NCBI RefSeq assembly: GCF_003086295.3
Contig: NC_092045.1
Coordinates: forward strand, 26,640,022 to 26,704,021
Reading direction: 5' to 3'
Length of the DNA: 64,000 bases
Origin: Arachis hypogaea
Taxonomy: Eukaryota; Streptophyta; Magnoliopsida; Fabales; Fabaceae
In this document: positions 1-12,743 of the stretch, piece after piece
How positions within the stretch are numbered: the first letter of the stretch is position 1
Layout of the letters: every line of letters starts with the position of its first letter
Made by a program: the position numbers and the translations under genes
The notes under the pieces: generated by a model
What the model was told of the DNA's origin: nothing
The model's input: the letters and a program-made list of their open reading frames with translations, nothing else
Database searches by the model: none

Positions 1-2529
1 CTCTTTTCTCATTGCTAGGCATATCATAATGATTTAATACATAAGGGGTGAGATCGGAGGCTTAGAAGTATGATATTTGACTTTTAAAACTCAAAAATCA
101 ACTTTGGCATGAAAGCAGGTCCACGCGTACGCGTACTCCACGCGCACGCGTGGATGGCCACAAAACTCATCGGCGCATATGCGCCATTCACGCGGACGTG
201 CGGATTGAAAAATAGACAACGACGCGTACGCGTCAGCCACGCGTACGCGTGGGTGCATTTGCGCCCCAGGCACAAGACTGGCACAACTCTGGCACAACTC
301 TCAGGAAAATGGCTGGGCATTGGGTGCAGCGCATCGACGCGCACGCGCACACCACGCGCACGCGCACACCACGCGCACGCGCACACCACGCGCACGCGTG
401 GATGGTGCCTTCTCGAAGAACGACGCGTATGCGCCAAGTGCGCCAACGCGTGGAGGGTCATTCTGCTAAAAATTTTCTAAGTTAAAAGCTGCAGAATTTA
501 CAGATTCAACCCCCAATCTTCCGACGGACATAACTCTCTCATTTTAAATCGTTTTTCACCCGTTCTTCGAACGACATGGACATCCCGGATCCAATTTCAT
601 TTCTAAATAGATTTGGCACAAAACAGAGATCCGTAGTCCAAGTTATGTCCCGTCAAAGTATGCCCAAAAACCATATTTTTCATACAAAACCACATAGTGC
701 CATTTTCAAAACAAGTAATTTTCAACTCTTTTCAAAATCAACCAAAACATGCCAATTTTTAACCCTTTTTGAAATCAATCAAAATATACCAAGATCAACA
801 TCAAGCCTTCTCAACTCATACATTAATACTTTACCACGATTCACAGAACCGCCATATAACCATTTTTACCCATTTCGACAAATGGCGAAATTACAAACAC
901 ATTAACATGTCACACATCCTTCCCCATCCTAATTTTCAACAATACTATTTCCAATCGGTCATCATTATACATAATCAATATCATACTCACTATCACGTGG
1001 TTTCACCCACAAATCAACCTTAATCATTCCTCAAGCATATATCACAACATACATATCTCTCATGCATCATCATACCATCAAGGCATCAATAATCATAATC
1101 ACATATATGACCACATAATATATCCCAACCAAAACCAAACATACCTCATCTACATAATTTCACCCAAAATTACCAAATTCCACACTTCAACTCCTCAAAC
1201 CTTATTATTCAATAACCAACCCAATCATTCATATATTCATTATTTAAAACTCATCCAATCACTTGTGTCATCATACAATGCACACATCAACTTACCTTCA
1301 TTACCTCTTCTCGGCCTCCAGCCCAAAATTCACGGCCTCCGGCCCAATTTCACAATTTAAAAGCATAAACCACAAATCAATACTCATTACCCCATACATT
1401 CAATTCTCAATACACCAAACATACAAGGCCACACAATTCTCAACCCAATCATTAATTCACATTACATACCAACTATGCATATTAGCACCAACCATTTACA
1501 CAATCCAAACTTAATCCTAGGGGCATCTAGCCTAGGAATTCTCATCACACCACACGGTACTTAAATGAAACTTAAACCGTACCTCTTGTAGCCAAATCAA
1601 TTGAGCCTCTTCTTTGGATGTCTCCACCAACCTTAGCTCCAAGCCTCACCAAAGCTCCTCAAGCAACACCAATCTCCCAATCGTGCACCAAAACCATCAA
1701 ATGCACTAACATAACCAATATTACATACATACATCAACCTAGGGCTCATAAAGATGATAAATCACAAGGGTTTGAGCACTTCTTACCTCAGCCCATATGA
1801 AGTAGGGATAGAACCCACTTAGAATCCATGTTGGAGTATCCCTAAACACCCAAAATCACAAAATTTCAACACTAACTTCCCAAAAACGTGTAACAGTGGG
1901 GAATTTCGAAAACTGGGCAGAGATGAATGGAATACTCACCACAAAACTTAGATAGAATTGTAGAGGATGAGAAGAGCGACGCGTGGCCGCAAACGGCTCA
2001 TCAATCGGAGTTCCGTAGCTCAAGTTATGGTGGTTTGAAGATCAAAGAGAGTTAGGTTTTCTCTCTTCTCTTCTCTCTTCTTAATTCAGCGCCCCAACCC
2101 TTCTTTTTAGGGTAAAATGAGCTGAAATGCTCATAACTAATGTTTATATATGTTGGGTCTTGGGCCCACTTAGGCCCGGTTCACTTATTTTTGTCCGTTG
2201 GCCCAATTTTGGGCCAAAACCTTTAACATTAGCGCTCTAAATCGCACTTCAAATATTTCTACCTCCCCTAATTATAATTCCTCATTTCTTAATCTTATTT
2301 ACTCATAATCAACTTTCTCAGCTGCAGTACCAGACAGGTCTCAGCTGGTACTGCCGGTCAAAATTCCACTGCGCACTTTTACGCAGAAAACTATGTCTTC
2401 CGATTCGGAAAAATTCACTGAATCCAAATATCATATTGAAATCATCAAATTCTAATTGCCAAATCTTCCAACCATATTCGCTCCTACTTACTCATTATTT
2501 AATTAATTTCGGTTAGACCGGGTATTACA
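1..2529 (-). mobile_element. T1 LTR, 3' copy in element orientation (cut by window edge)
   Basis: This stretch repeats 7118-9612 almost base for base; I count about six substitutions plus one 34-bp length difference. It ends in GGGTATTACA at 2529, which is the LTR terminus. The internal genes run on the minus strand, so this is the downstream (3') LTR. About 2 kb of it lies beyond the left edge. The low divergence means T1 inserted recently. Small reading frames inside it come from CG-rich palindromes and are not genes. Confidence 0.9.
119..440. repeat. GC-rich palindrome cluster with a 17-bp minisatellite in the T1 LTR
   Basis: Short alternating CG/TA palindromes such as ACGCGTACGCGT are clustered in an otherwise AT-rich LTR. 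Between about 336 and 400 a 17-bp unit (ACGCGCACGCGCACACC) is present in about three full copies plus a partial one. The other LTR has one full copy plus a partial, at about 7453-7482. Confidence 0.85.
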
Positions 2530-2543
2530 TTCTACCCCCCTAA
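2530..2543 (-). other. Polypurine tract of T1
   Basis: On the minus strand this reads TTAGGGGGGTAGAA and directly abuts the LTR terminus TGTAATACCC. This is the expected plus-strand priming site. The flanking minus-strand sequence (TTTCGAGGGCGAAAATT at about 2550-2566) resembles the end of the internal region of chromovirus-type Ty3 elements. Confidence 0.8.
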
Positions 2544-3814
2544 CAGAAATTTTCGCCCTCGAAAATTCCATCCATCACTACGAGTACGCGAGCGTAGTCT
2601 GCCGTTATATCCAACGCATAACAGTTCCAAGGTCCTTTTACTCTGTGTGCTTCCGTTGCCGCGCTCTGATTTCTCTATCTCTGAGGATCTCGGTCATTCG
2701 TTCCTTACTTTTATCGTCTCATGAACTCACACCCTATTAAATCTCATCAATAATATTGCTATCATCGTTAATCATAGCCATCATCCCACATCACTATAAT
2801 CAATCAAAGCTTTCTTCGTTTTTAGAATTCAATGAGTTTGGACTAAGAAGCTGACAAACTCTTAAGAATCCGCTTTCTTTTACTAATCTATAAAAGCTTT
2901 CGAGACACATCTCTTTTGTTGAAGTCACCCAGATCAAAAATCATTTTCAAAAATATAACCAACACTCCTTCAAATTCTTGGGAAAAAGAAATTCAACAGC
3001 ACCTCCCCAAAAATTGGAGTTTACCACCCGTCGCGGGTTCCCTCAAACCAATCTCAGTACCGCATCAGTATTGCAATTTAAAGGTTTCCAAACGATTCCT
3101 CTGAAACCGATCATTACAAATCTTGATCTAAATCCAAGGTCACCATGACCAATCATCATAGCACTCATCTCTCAAACACAACAACTTGCACTCAATCATC
3201 ATCTAAATCCGACTATGCATCAATGATAATTTCCTCATCCATTTCAGAACCATTAAGGCTCACCGCCGTAATTAATTCCAATTATCGAGAATCAGTATCT
3301 GTATAAGCTCACTAAACTTTTAAGTACTCAAAGCATAAAGCATTTTTAATCATATCCCACTTTTCCTTATTATTACCCTAGTATGCTAACGCTTTAGCAA
3401 GCTTCTACTATGCCACTTTGATTTCTCGTCAAGTATTAGCTCCACCACTTATTTCCTCAAGTATCCAACCACAACTTAGCATGACTGGCATTTCAAATCA
3501 ACGTTTCCAAATCCATCATTTAGGACCATTGCTTATCTATTTAAATCAAAGGAACTAAAAGTCACGGGTTCAATCCGTTTTGCCAAAAATCTAAAAATTA
3601 ACCAACTATATAACAAACACAACACATCATTCTCAACAGAAAATCATTTACATCACAAGCATTTATCCATTTGTATTAAGGCAAATCCTTACTCAGACCA
3701 TCCGGTTTGCTTCTCAGTCTAATATTAAGCTCGACATTCCCAGTTTTACTGTATAGGCGGTATTATAAAATCACGCACTGTCCTTTAAGCTTGATGATAA
3801 TAATTACCTCAATC
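2544..3814 (-). mobile_element. T1 internal non-coding stretch where pol would lie
   Basis: About 1.27 kb separates the gag stop from the polypurine tract. I see no protease, reverse transcriptase, RNase H or integrase motif in any frame, only AT-rich sequence full of stops. Ordinary Ty3 elements have roughly 3 kb of pol here, so pol is absent rather than just mutated. Confidence 0.7.
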
Positions 3815-4891
3815 TTACTGTCGCAATCGGCCCGCATCCTGACTCTCTCCTTGTTGGCAATTTCTTGATACATGCCCTGGTAACCCGCACTTGTAACATA
3901 CGCCTAACCCCAATCGGCAAAGCCTATTCGGGTGATGACTTCCACACCTCTGACAGCTCAGAACATTAGAAGCAGCCGCTGCCCGTTTTCCCTTACCATT
4001 CCTTTGGGACTCCTCACTCGTTGCAAAGTTATTCCGTCCTTGGGGAAAGTGTTGTATGTATCCCCTCTCCTTAAACCCTCGACCCCTTGGTGCAAATCCT
4101 TGGTTGTGCTCTCTATGACTTCCTTCCTCTGTAACCCTCCTTTTCACACACTCTTCAGCAATTCTGCTCTTATTCACCAACTCTGAAAAAGTTCGGATCT
4201 CCATTGGTCCCACTGAACTCAAGATGTCGCTCCGGAGCCCTCCTTCATACTTAATGCATTTCCACTCCTCGAAGTCTCCCGGAGCTCCCTGACACATGCG
4301 GAAAAACCTAAATAGCTCCTCAAATTTGTCTGTATACTCAAATACGGACATAGCACCTTGCTTCAGTTGTAGTAACTCCAATTCCTTGGCTGTCCTGGCG
4401 GAATTTGGAAAGTACTTCTTATAGAATTCCACCTGGAAGGCATCCCAAGTGATAGGATCATTCCCCTGTTGTAGGAGACGTCGAGCCCCTTGCCACCAAT
4501 GCGATGCCTCCCCTGTGAGCAGATAGGTAGCAAATTCAACACGCTGCTCTTCAGGCACCAACTGCACTTGCAGTGCTCGCTCCATGGCCTGAAACCAAGT
4601 ATCAGCTTCAGTCGGATTGGTGGTTCCCTTGAACTTAGGTGGATTAACCTTTAAGAAAGTTGCCAGTGTCATCGGGCCCTGAGCTTCCCTTCTGCCATTG
4701 CCATTATTGTTTATCTGTTGCCCAAGAGCCTCCGCAGTGGCTTGCATAGCAGCAGCCATATTCTCCAATGCCGCCATAAGGTTTACCGGGTTATTCGAGT
4801 TGATTTTCGGTTCCTGTGTACTAGCACGATCTCTCGCACGTCCCCGACCGGGTCCACGAGGCGCCATCTGGTTCCTATACACACCAAACAA
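3815..4891 (-). CDS. T1 Gag polyprotein (gag-only Ty3/gypsy element)
   Basis: Open frame of 358 codons, probably starting at the second Met (4867, MAPRGPGRGRAR, Arg/Gly-rich). Residues about 80-270 match the plant Retrotrans_gag pattern: a lead-in with TWFQAMERAL, then TYLLTGEASHWW, then a segment rich in FYKKYFPNSAR and LLQLKQGAMSVFEYT. The C-terminus has a zinc knuckle, CYKCGLPGHVSRNC (CX2CX4HX4C, residues about 332-345), preceded by a Cys/His-rich stretch from about 313. Gag forms the particle and binds template RNA. The frame is intact and starts about 190 bp from the primer binding site. No protease or pol follows. It is most like chromovirus gags; the clade is inferred. Confidence 0.9.
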   Translation of the reverse strand: MFGVYRNQMAPRGPGRGRARDRASTQEPKINSNNPVNLMAALENMAAAMQATAEALGQQINNNGNGRREAQGPMTLATFLKVNPPKFKGTTNPTEADTWFQAMERALQVQLVPEEQRVEFATYLLTGEASHWWQGARRLLQQGNDPITWDAFQVEFYKKYFPNSARTAKELELLQLKQGAMSVFEYTDKFEELFRFFRMCQGAPGDFEEWKCIKYEGGLRSDILSSVGPMEIRTFSELVNKSRIAEECVKRRVTEEGSHREHNQGFAPRGRGFKERGYIQHFPQGRNNFATSEESQRNGKGKRAAAASNVLSCQRCGSHHPNRLCRLGLGVCYKCGLPGHVSRNCQQGESQDAGRLRQ

Positions 4892-5068
4892 TCGATATCA
4901 AGTTGATCAGTCTCAATATCGGTAGTATAGTGCTTCAAAGTACCAAAGGTACACTCATGGACTTCATGCTAGATGTATCGGTTAGATGCCCTAACTAGCA
5001 CAAGCACAGACTCAGAGTATGCATTGAAGCATAAGCAGTTCCATTCCTCAGGCTCACGAGGACGAACT

Positions 5069-5080
5069 GCTCTGATACCA
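5069..5080 (-). other. Primer binding site of T1 (initiator tRNA-Met type)
   Basis: The minus strand reads TGGTATCAGAGC, the usual plant retrotransposon site complementary to initiator tRNA-Met. It lies 3 bp inside the LTR that ends at 5084. It fixes the element's orientation as minus. Confidence 0.9.
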
Positions 5081-6317
5081 TAATGTAACACCCTAATATT
5101 CAAATCCTTATGCTCGAGTCATAAGTCAATGATATTACGGTGGTACGACTCTCAGGTGGATTTTTAATATATAACTATAGGTAATTTCGAAAGGAGTATT
5201 AATCGAGAAGCCTGAAAAGAGTAGAAATAAAATCACGAAGACGTATCACTCACGTTTCGACAACGAAAAGTTAAAACGTGAAGCCGAAAGCGATATACGG
5301 ACAAGGCATAAAGGAGATTAAGAGACAGATAACAGATAGATATATATAACATAAGTAAATAGCCACTAGTCGCGACCCGCGAAGTTTAGACCGGCTAGGG
5401 TACAGTATGAAAGTAGTTGACAACAATACATCCTAATCTCTCCCAAAGGAAACATAAGAACCTCTATAGGCAAGTTCCAAAAGAGTTCAACACATAATAT
5501 AATCTTTTCAAAACAAAGGTGGAGATATTCTAAGGAAAACACAAAGTAGAGAAAATAAATATCTTCGCCGTCTCTCAGACGAACCGCAGCTCACTTCTGA
5601 GCACCTGAACCTGTATCTGAAAAACAAGAGATATATACGGAATGAGAACCCCGGGCCCATGGGTTCCCAGTACGGTAAAAGTGCCAAATAAATACAATGC
5701 ACTGCAATAAAAACTCACTAAGCATCCTAAACTCCTTTTCACCAAATATCCAGCCTAGATTCTCACTAATCCATAAATAGGCATCTGACGTAAGGGGATA
5801 CTAAATCTAGTTCATATTACACATGTTTCCCAATTCGCTGATTCTTTCACGAATCAGACTCAGAATCATAAGCAAAACCATTACCAGTTGTTCTGCCTCA
5901 GCAACTCTATATCAATACATCATACCCTCGCCTGGAGCTAGTGAAATCACATCACTGCGTCTACCCAGGGGGCTCAAATGATCTCATTCAAAAATCATCA
6001 TCATTATGCAATCGCATTATTAATTCATCTCATCAAGAAGAGCCCCCAACATCCACTAACACCATCATGAGGGGTCTCTCAGTTGTACAAACACAAGCAA
6101 TACAGACAAGTAATACACAAATAAGGTACAAGTAGAACAAGTAGCATGTAATCAGGTAACATAACATATATGATATAGAAATCCAAAACAAATAGGCAAA
6201 CCCACACAATTCAAACATATGCAAATGATGTATGCCTGCCCTATGGCTGATGATATCATCTGTCGGTTATATAGCCAACCCGACACGTCCTGGTAGCTAA
6301 CCATGGACAGAAACACC

Positions 6318-6830
6318 CCTTGCGGAGCAAGTAGGTTTGAGCTACAACCCCCTTGCTACTACCCGCTCAGCCCAGAGCCAGTGGAACAACCACTACTGCG
6401 GCTACTACCCAGGCGGGTGTTTAAAAGCTCAACCTGGAGCGAGTGGATTCACCACTACTGCCGCTACTACCCAGGCGTCACAATCTCTGACCTGGAGCAA
6501 GTGGGACGAACCACAACCCTTGCTACTGCCCAGGTATCTTAAGCATTAACCCGGAGCAAGCGGGACGAACCACAACCCTTGCTACTGCCCAGGTATCTCA
6601 AACATATATTCATTCAATCTCAATTCATATTATCAATCCTCATTGTTATCAAATCTCAAACATTAACCTGGAGCAAGTGGGACGAACCACAACCCTTACT
6701 ACTACCCAGGTATCACAAATACATTCATTCAAAACTCCATAATTAACTCATTTATCATAAACATCCTTTTCCGTCTTATACCCGGAGCAAGTGGACAACG
6801 CCACTGCCTACTACCCGGGGTTACACATCA
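6318..6830. repeat. Imperfect tandem repeats with hairpin potential in the T1 LTR
   Basis: About six or seven degenerate copies of a unit beginning CCTGGAGCAAGTGGGACG and ending GCTACTGCCCAGG. Periods are roughly 55-60 bp, with one longer AT-rich spacer at about 6600-6660. Within each unit GAGCAAG and CTTGCTAC, and CCTGG and CCAGG, are inverted, so each copy can fold back. Confidence 0.8.
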
Positions 6831-7233
6831 CATTTCAACATCTTCTACTATTATCCATTTAACACATTCATTCATTAATCATATATGCATCTATACTCAG
6901 CCATAATCAATAATGGTTTTGCCGTGACCCGGCAATAACTCAGCCATCCGGCTCATGGTTCAATCAAAAACCAGCCATTTATCAATAGATATAGTCCTTC
7001 GGCTCATGGCATACACGGTACTCCTACCGTCATCCTCCATATCTCATATAATCATCGTTGATCATCATTGATCATAACTTTTCCCTTGCTTCACTCGCAA
7101 GTTACCACATCCCCTAACTCTTTTCTCATTGCTAGGCATATCATAATGATTTAATACATAAGGGGTGAGATCGGAGGCTTAGAAGTATGATATTTGACTT
7201 TTAAAACTCAAAAATCAACTTTGGCATGAAAGC

Positions 7234-7530
7234 AGGTCCACGCGTACGCGTACTCCACGCGCACGCGTGGATGGCCACAAAATTCATCGGCGCATATGCG
7301 CCATTCACGCGGACGTGCGGATTGAAAAATAGACAACGACGCGTACGCGTCAGCCACGCGTACGCGTGGGTGCATTTGCGCCCCAGGCACAAGACTGGCA
7401 CAACTCTGGCACAACTCTCAGGAAAATGGCTGGGCATTGGGTGCAGCGCATCGACGCGCACGCGCACACCACGCGCACGCGTGGATGGTGCCTTCTCGAA
7501 GAACGACGCGTATGCGCCAAGTGCGCCAAC
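7234..7530. repeat. GC-rich palindrome cluster in the T1 5' LTR
   Basis: Counterpart of 119-440: ACGCGTACGCGT-type palindromes and one full 17-bp minisatellite unit instead of three. Confidence 0.85.
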
Positions 7531-9612
7531 GCGTGGAGGGTCATTCTGCTAAAAATTTTCTAAGTTAAAAGCTGCAGAATTTACAGATTCAACCCCCAAT
7601 CTTCCGACGGACATAACTCTCTCATTTTAAATCGTTTTTCACCCGTTCTTCGAACAACATGGACATCCCGGATCCAATTTCATTTCTAAATAGATTTGGC
7701 ACAAAACAGAGATCCGTAGTCCAAGTTATGTCCCGTCAAAGTATGCCCAAAAATCATATTTTTCATACAAAACCACATAGTGCCATTTTCAAAACAAGTA
7801 ATTTTCAACTCTTTTCAAAATCAACCAAAACATGCCAATTTTTAACCCTTTTTGAAATCAATCAAAATATACCAAGATCAACATCAAGCCTTCTCAACTC
7901 ATACATTAATACTTTACCACGATTCACAGAACCGCCATATAACCATTTTTACCCATTTCGACAAATGGCGAAATTACAAACACATTAACATGTCACACAT
8001 CCTTCCCCATCCTAATTTTCAACAATACTATTTCCAATCGGTCATCATTATACATAATCAATATCATACTCACTATCACGTGGTTTCACCCACAAATCAA
8101 CCTTAATCATTCCTCAAGCATATATCACAACATACATATCTCTCATGCATCATCATACCATCAAGGCATCAATAATCATAATCACATATATGACCACATA
8201 ATATATCCCAACCAAAACCAAACATACCTCATCTACATAATTTCACCCAAAATTACCAAATTCCACACTTCAACTCCTCAAACCTTATTATTCAATAACC
8301 AACCCAATCATTCATATATTCATTATTTAAAACTCATCCAATCACTTGTGTCATCATACAATGCACACATCAACTTACCTTCATTACCTCTTCTCGGCCT
8401 CCAGCCCAAAATTCACGGCCTCCGGCCCAATTTCACAATTTAAAAGCATAAACCACAAATCAATACTCATTACCCCATACATTCAATTCTCAATACACCA
8501 AACATACAAGGCCACACAATTCTCAACCCAATCATTAATTCACATTACATACCAACTATGCATATTAGCACCAACCATTTACACAATCCAAACTTAATCC
8601 TAGGGGCATCTAGCCTAGGAATTCTCATCACACCACACGGTACTTAAATGAAACTTAAACCGTACCTCTTGTAGCCAAATCAATTGAGCCTCTTCTTTGG
8701 AAGTCTCCACCAACCTTAGCTCCAAGCCTCACCAAAGCTCCTCAAGCAACACCAATCTCCCAATCGTGCACCAAAACCATCAAATGCACTAACATAACCA
8801 ATATTACATACATACATCAACCTAGGGCTCATAAAGATGATAAATCACAAGGGTTTGAGCACTTCTTACCTCAGCCCATATGAAGTAGGGATAGAACCCA
8901 CTTAGAATCCATGTTGGAGTATCCCTAAACACCCAAAATCACAAAATTTCAACACTAACTTCCCAAAAACGTGTAACAGTGGGGAATTTCGAAAACTGGG
9001 CAGAGATGAATGGAATACTCACCACAAAACTTAGATAGAATTGTAGAGGATGAGAAGAGCGACGCGTGGCCGCAAACGGTTCATCAATCGGAGCTCCGTA
9101 GCTCAAGTTATGGTGGTTTGAAGATCAAAGAGAGTTAGGTTTTCTCTCTTCTCTTCTCTCTTCTTAATTCAGCGCCCCAACCCTTCTTTTTAGGGTAAAA
9201 TGAGCTGAAATGCTCATAACTAATGTTTATATATGTTGGGTCTTGGGCCCACTTAGGCCCGGTTCACTTATTTTTGTCCGTTGGCCCAATTTTGGGCCAA
9301 AACCTTTAACATTAGCGCTCTAAATCGCACTTCAAATATTTCTACCTCCCCTAATTATAATTCCTCATTTCTTAATCTTATTTACTCATAATCAACTTTC
9401 TCAGCTGCAGTACCAGACAGGTCTCAGCTGGTACTGCCGGTCAAAATTCCACTGCGCACTTTTACGCAGAAAACTATGTCTTCCGATTCGGAAAAATTCA
9501 CTGAATCCAAATATCATATTGAAATCATCAAATTCTAATTGCCAAATCTTCCAACCATATTCGCTCCTACTTACTCATTATTTAATTAATTTCGGTTAGA
9601 CCGGGTATTACA

Positions 9613-11300
9613 AAAAATAATAACTAAGGCACTAAAATAGATACAGCACAACCAGTATACTAAAAGTTTTCGCAGACGTCTTGTCTGTTTTTTGAAAAAG
9701 ATAAGGCTGTAGTGGGGTGAGAAGCTAATCACACGATCTCACCAGAGGAGTTTAGAATTGTGATAAAAAGATACGTGTAAGAAAAAAAAATGAATTTCAA
9801 CCGCAGTGATCATTATTCGTCTTATGAATTCTTTAAAAAAAAATCACAACAATTAATAAACCAAAATTCATATTCATATCGTACTTATACAAATTTCAAT
9901 TACAAAGTATTCCAGAACATAGCACTGCTTACCACAAAATCAAACTAACACTTCTTACCATTAATTCATCCATTCACATCCTCCGGCCCAAAGCATAATC
10001 AACCACGGCCTCTGGCCAACACATAATCAATTCACAGCCTCCGGCCCAACACATAATCAAATCACGGTCTCCGACTCAACACATAATTAAATCAAATCAA
10101 CAAATTAATCATTCAACTTATTCTCATTAATTCAACAACATATCACACGTGGCAACGCCACTGCTTACTTCAACTTATCAAGTAGGAAAATACCTCACCC
10201 TATCACGATCTTAGACCCAAACTCTCACATCAATAATCATAATAGGCAATTAAACCACATCATTATAATTATGCACACATACACTTACATAGATCCATAT
10301 TATAACTCAAGCTACCATCCAATCAATTAATCACCACACAATCAAACATACCAATTCATGAGATTCATATGATCATCAAAAATATATTTTTCATATCGAT
10401 ATCGATTTATAATAAGAGAAAGTCTATGGGCCATCACTTTTATTAAAATTTAGCCAGCACTTAACCAGCAAAAGAAAAATGAGTAGTCCCACACTATTGG
10501 ATGAAATCTCACACCATTAAAAATACCAATGATGGCTAATTGATGACAACGAATTACAAAACTTACTGGCCCCCTAGCACTCCTTTTATAACAATTCTCG
10601 GTAATAAAATGGTTTAATAAAAACTCCTACCTTATTGACGGCGGTTTCCAACCCCTTGAATTTTATTCACAATCCAACCCGAGCCTCAACCAAAGCTTCA
10701 CACGCCAAACCAATAAGCGTCCAACTCCGCACCAAAATAATTCAAGCACTTAAGCAACACTAATTACATCAAATTCCACACATAGTTCAACTAGGGCTCG
10801 AACATATAGGAAAAGTTTGAAGGAGAGAGAGTTCTCTTACCTCATATCACATAATTTTGGGTGAAAATTCTTCTAGAATTGGTGGTTAAGCTTTCCCTAA
10901 ATATCAAAATCACAAAAATATCAATACCATGTATTGAAAATGCAAAATCAGAGGAAAAACAAAAAATGAGACAAGAATTTTAAGGTTTCATACCACAATG
11001 TTTAGATAGAATTGAAGAGGGAGTCAAGACGAACGCATAGCCACAAACGGGTTCTCGATCAGAGTTCTGGATTAAGAGATTTGTGGATTTTAATGTGGTA
11101 ATGAATAGTGAATAAAGATTTTCCTCTTCCTCTCCTCTCTTCTTCGTGCCTCACTCCATCTCGTTACGAAAGGAGAGTGTTTTAGAGTGAAAGAGAGGGT
11201 TTTATAAGGTCTTGGAACTAAGTGAAGACCCAATGCAAGATTTAGTCCATTTGATCCACTTAGGACCAATCTTTAAGATAAGAGTTTGATTTTTTATTCA
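9613..11300 (-). mobile_element. Relic LTR of a family related to T1
   Basis: Diverged but collinear with the T1 LTR. The CCTCCGGCCCA repeats at 9975-10080 match those near 1315-1345. The stretch 10640-11060 follows 1600-2030 block by block, including a TTAGATAGAATTG...CACAAACGG segment at about 11010-11050 that corresponds to about 1950-1997. The TCTCTTC-rich block and the GGTCTTGG..CACTTAGG block at 11200-11270 match 2050-2185. T1 inserted next to or into this older copy. No gene is visible. Exact ends are uncertain. Confidence 0.7.
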
Positions 11301-11726
11301 AAATTTTTTTTATTATTTATAAAATAAAAATCAAATCTCAAATAACTTATATTTTAATTTTCAACAAATCCAAGATCTTACATCATATATAATTTTACAC
11401 TTTTGCAGTTCTTCCGTCCTTTTAAACTACTTTTGAAAAGTTAAATTAAACAAGTCCGAGGTTCTTTTATTTTTTATTGTTTTTTAAAGTTCTAAAGTCT
11501 AAAATTTTAATTTATATTGGGTGGTATTTTTTATTAGAGTCCAATATTTTTAGTCAAACAATTCAATAAAAGTATTTTTAGTTAATATTTTTAAATATTA
11601 TTTTTGATTAATTATTAATAAAAAATAATAAATTTTACTAATTCTAAATTATTTTTTGTTTCAATTAAAAGAAATCACCGCAACAAAAGTAAAAATAGAC
11701 AAAAGAAACAGAAAAAATCATAAATT

Positions 11727-12035
11727 AAAGGTTTAATTACTCTGTTAGTCTCTATAGTTTCATGAAATTTTCAATTAAGTTCCTATATTTTTTTTAGTTG
11801 AATCCTTACACTAATTTTTTTTCAATTAAATTCTTCTTAGTAGTAATTACTTTAATTTTATAGGGACCCAACTAAAAAAAAGAATTTATATAAAGACCTA
11901 AATAAAAGAAAAAAAATGTAAAGACCCAATTAAAAAAAAATTAATACAAAAATTCAATTAAAAAAAGAAATATAAAAATATAATTAAAAATTTTGCGAAA
12001 CTACAGAACCTAATGTTCTTAATAAGGTTATATCT
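11727..12035. mobile_element. MITE-like inverted-repeat element
   Basis: The left part (GTTTAATTACTCTGTTAGTC, TATAGTTTCATGAAATTTTC, then a T-rich run) is matched by the reverse complement of the right part (ending AAAATTTTGCGAAACTACAG at about 11986-12005), with a poly-A/poly-T-rich middle. This layout fits a small non-autonomous DNA transposon. The family is not assigned and the ends are approximate. Confidence 0.6.
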
Positions 12036-12119
12036 TCCTAAAAATAAGAGCTTCTGATTCATGATCAAACTGAGTTGCTAAAGCAACATTTAATTTTGCT
12101 TATCATCAGCTTGTTCTCA

Positions 12120-12651
12120 TTTAACAAATATTTTATAAGTAATTATCTAAATCATTCTCTAACGATTTTAAAAATAGATATTTTAGTTTCTAAAAAAAAT
12201 TAATACACAGATTAATTTTTAAGATTTTATTTCGATAGATAAATTAGTTCTCAGTTTATTTTTCAGTAAAATAATTACTCAAAGCTGTTCCTAAAAATTT
12301 TAAAAGCAAACATTTTAGTCTCAATAAAAAATTAATATATAGATCAATTCCAATATTTTTTCTGTCAGACATAATAGTTTTCGTCCATTTTATTTTTACT
12401 ATATATTAACTTTTATTATTAGTAACTTAGTTTTCTACATGTGAATGATGACACTAGTATATTAATACATTTTTTTTTTGTTAGAAACAATTAAGGTAAA
12501 TAATGATGTGTTGAAATTCATATTAAAATATTTTTTTAATTATAAATATATTTTTTAAATTAAGATATCTTTTGATTATACTAAATATAAAAATATCAAA
12601 TAATTTTAACCTTAAATTTCTTGTAGAATAATCTCTAATAATTTTATCGAA

Positions 12652-12682
<31 letters not shown>

Positions 12683-12685
12683 GAG

Positions 12686-12743
<58 letters not shown>

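Larger units (their letters stand above)
5084..9612 (-). mobile_element. T1 LTR, 5' copy in element orientation (complete, 4529 bp)
   Basis: It begins TGTAACACCC on the plus strand and ends GGGTATTACA, giving inverted TG...CA termini. The inner end abuts the primer binding site. The 7118-9612 part is duplicated at 1-2529. An LTR of 4.5 kb is very long. It holds tandem repeats at 6318-6830 and GC palindromes at 7234-7530. No protein gene is credible in it. The target duplication cannot be read because the left end lies outside the window. Confidence 0.9.

Noticed and set aside
84..485. Overlapping ORFs on both strands of 84-485 and 7201-7563 rich in Arg, His and Ala
   Set aside because: They are by-products of CG-rich palindromes that stay open in several frames on both strands. 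They differ by repeat number between LTR copies and have no domain.
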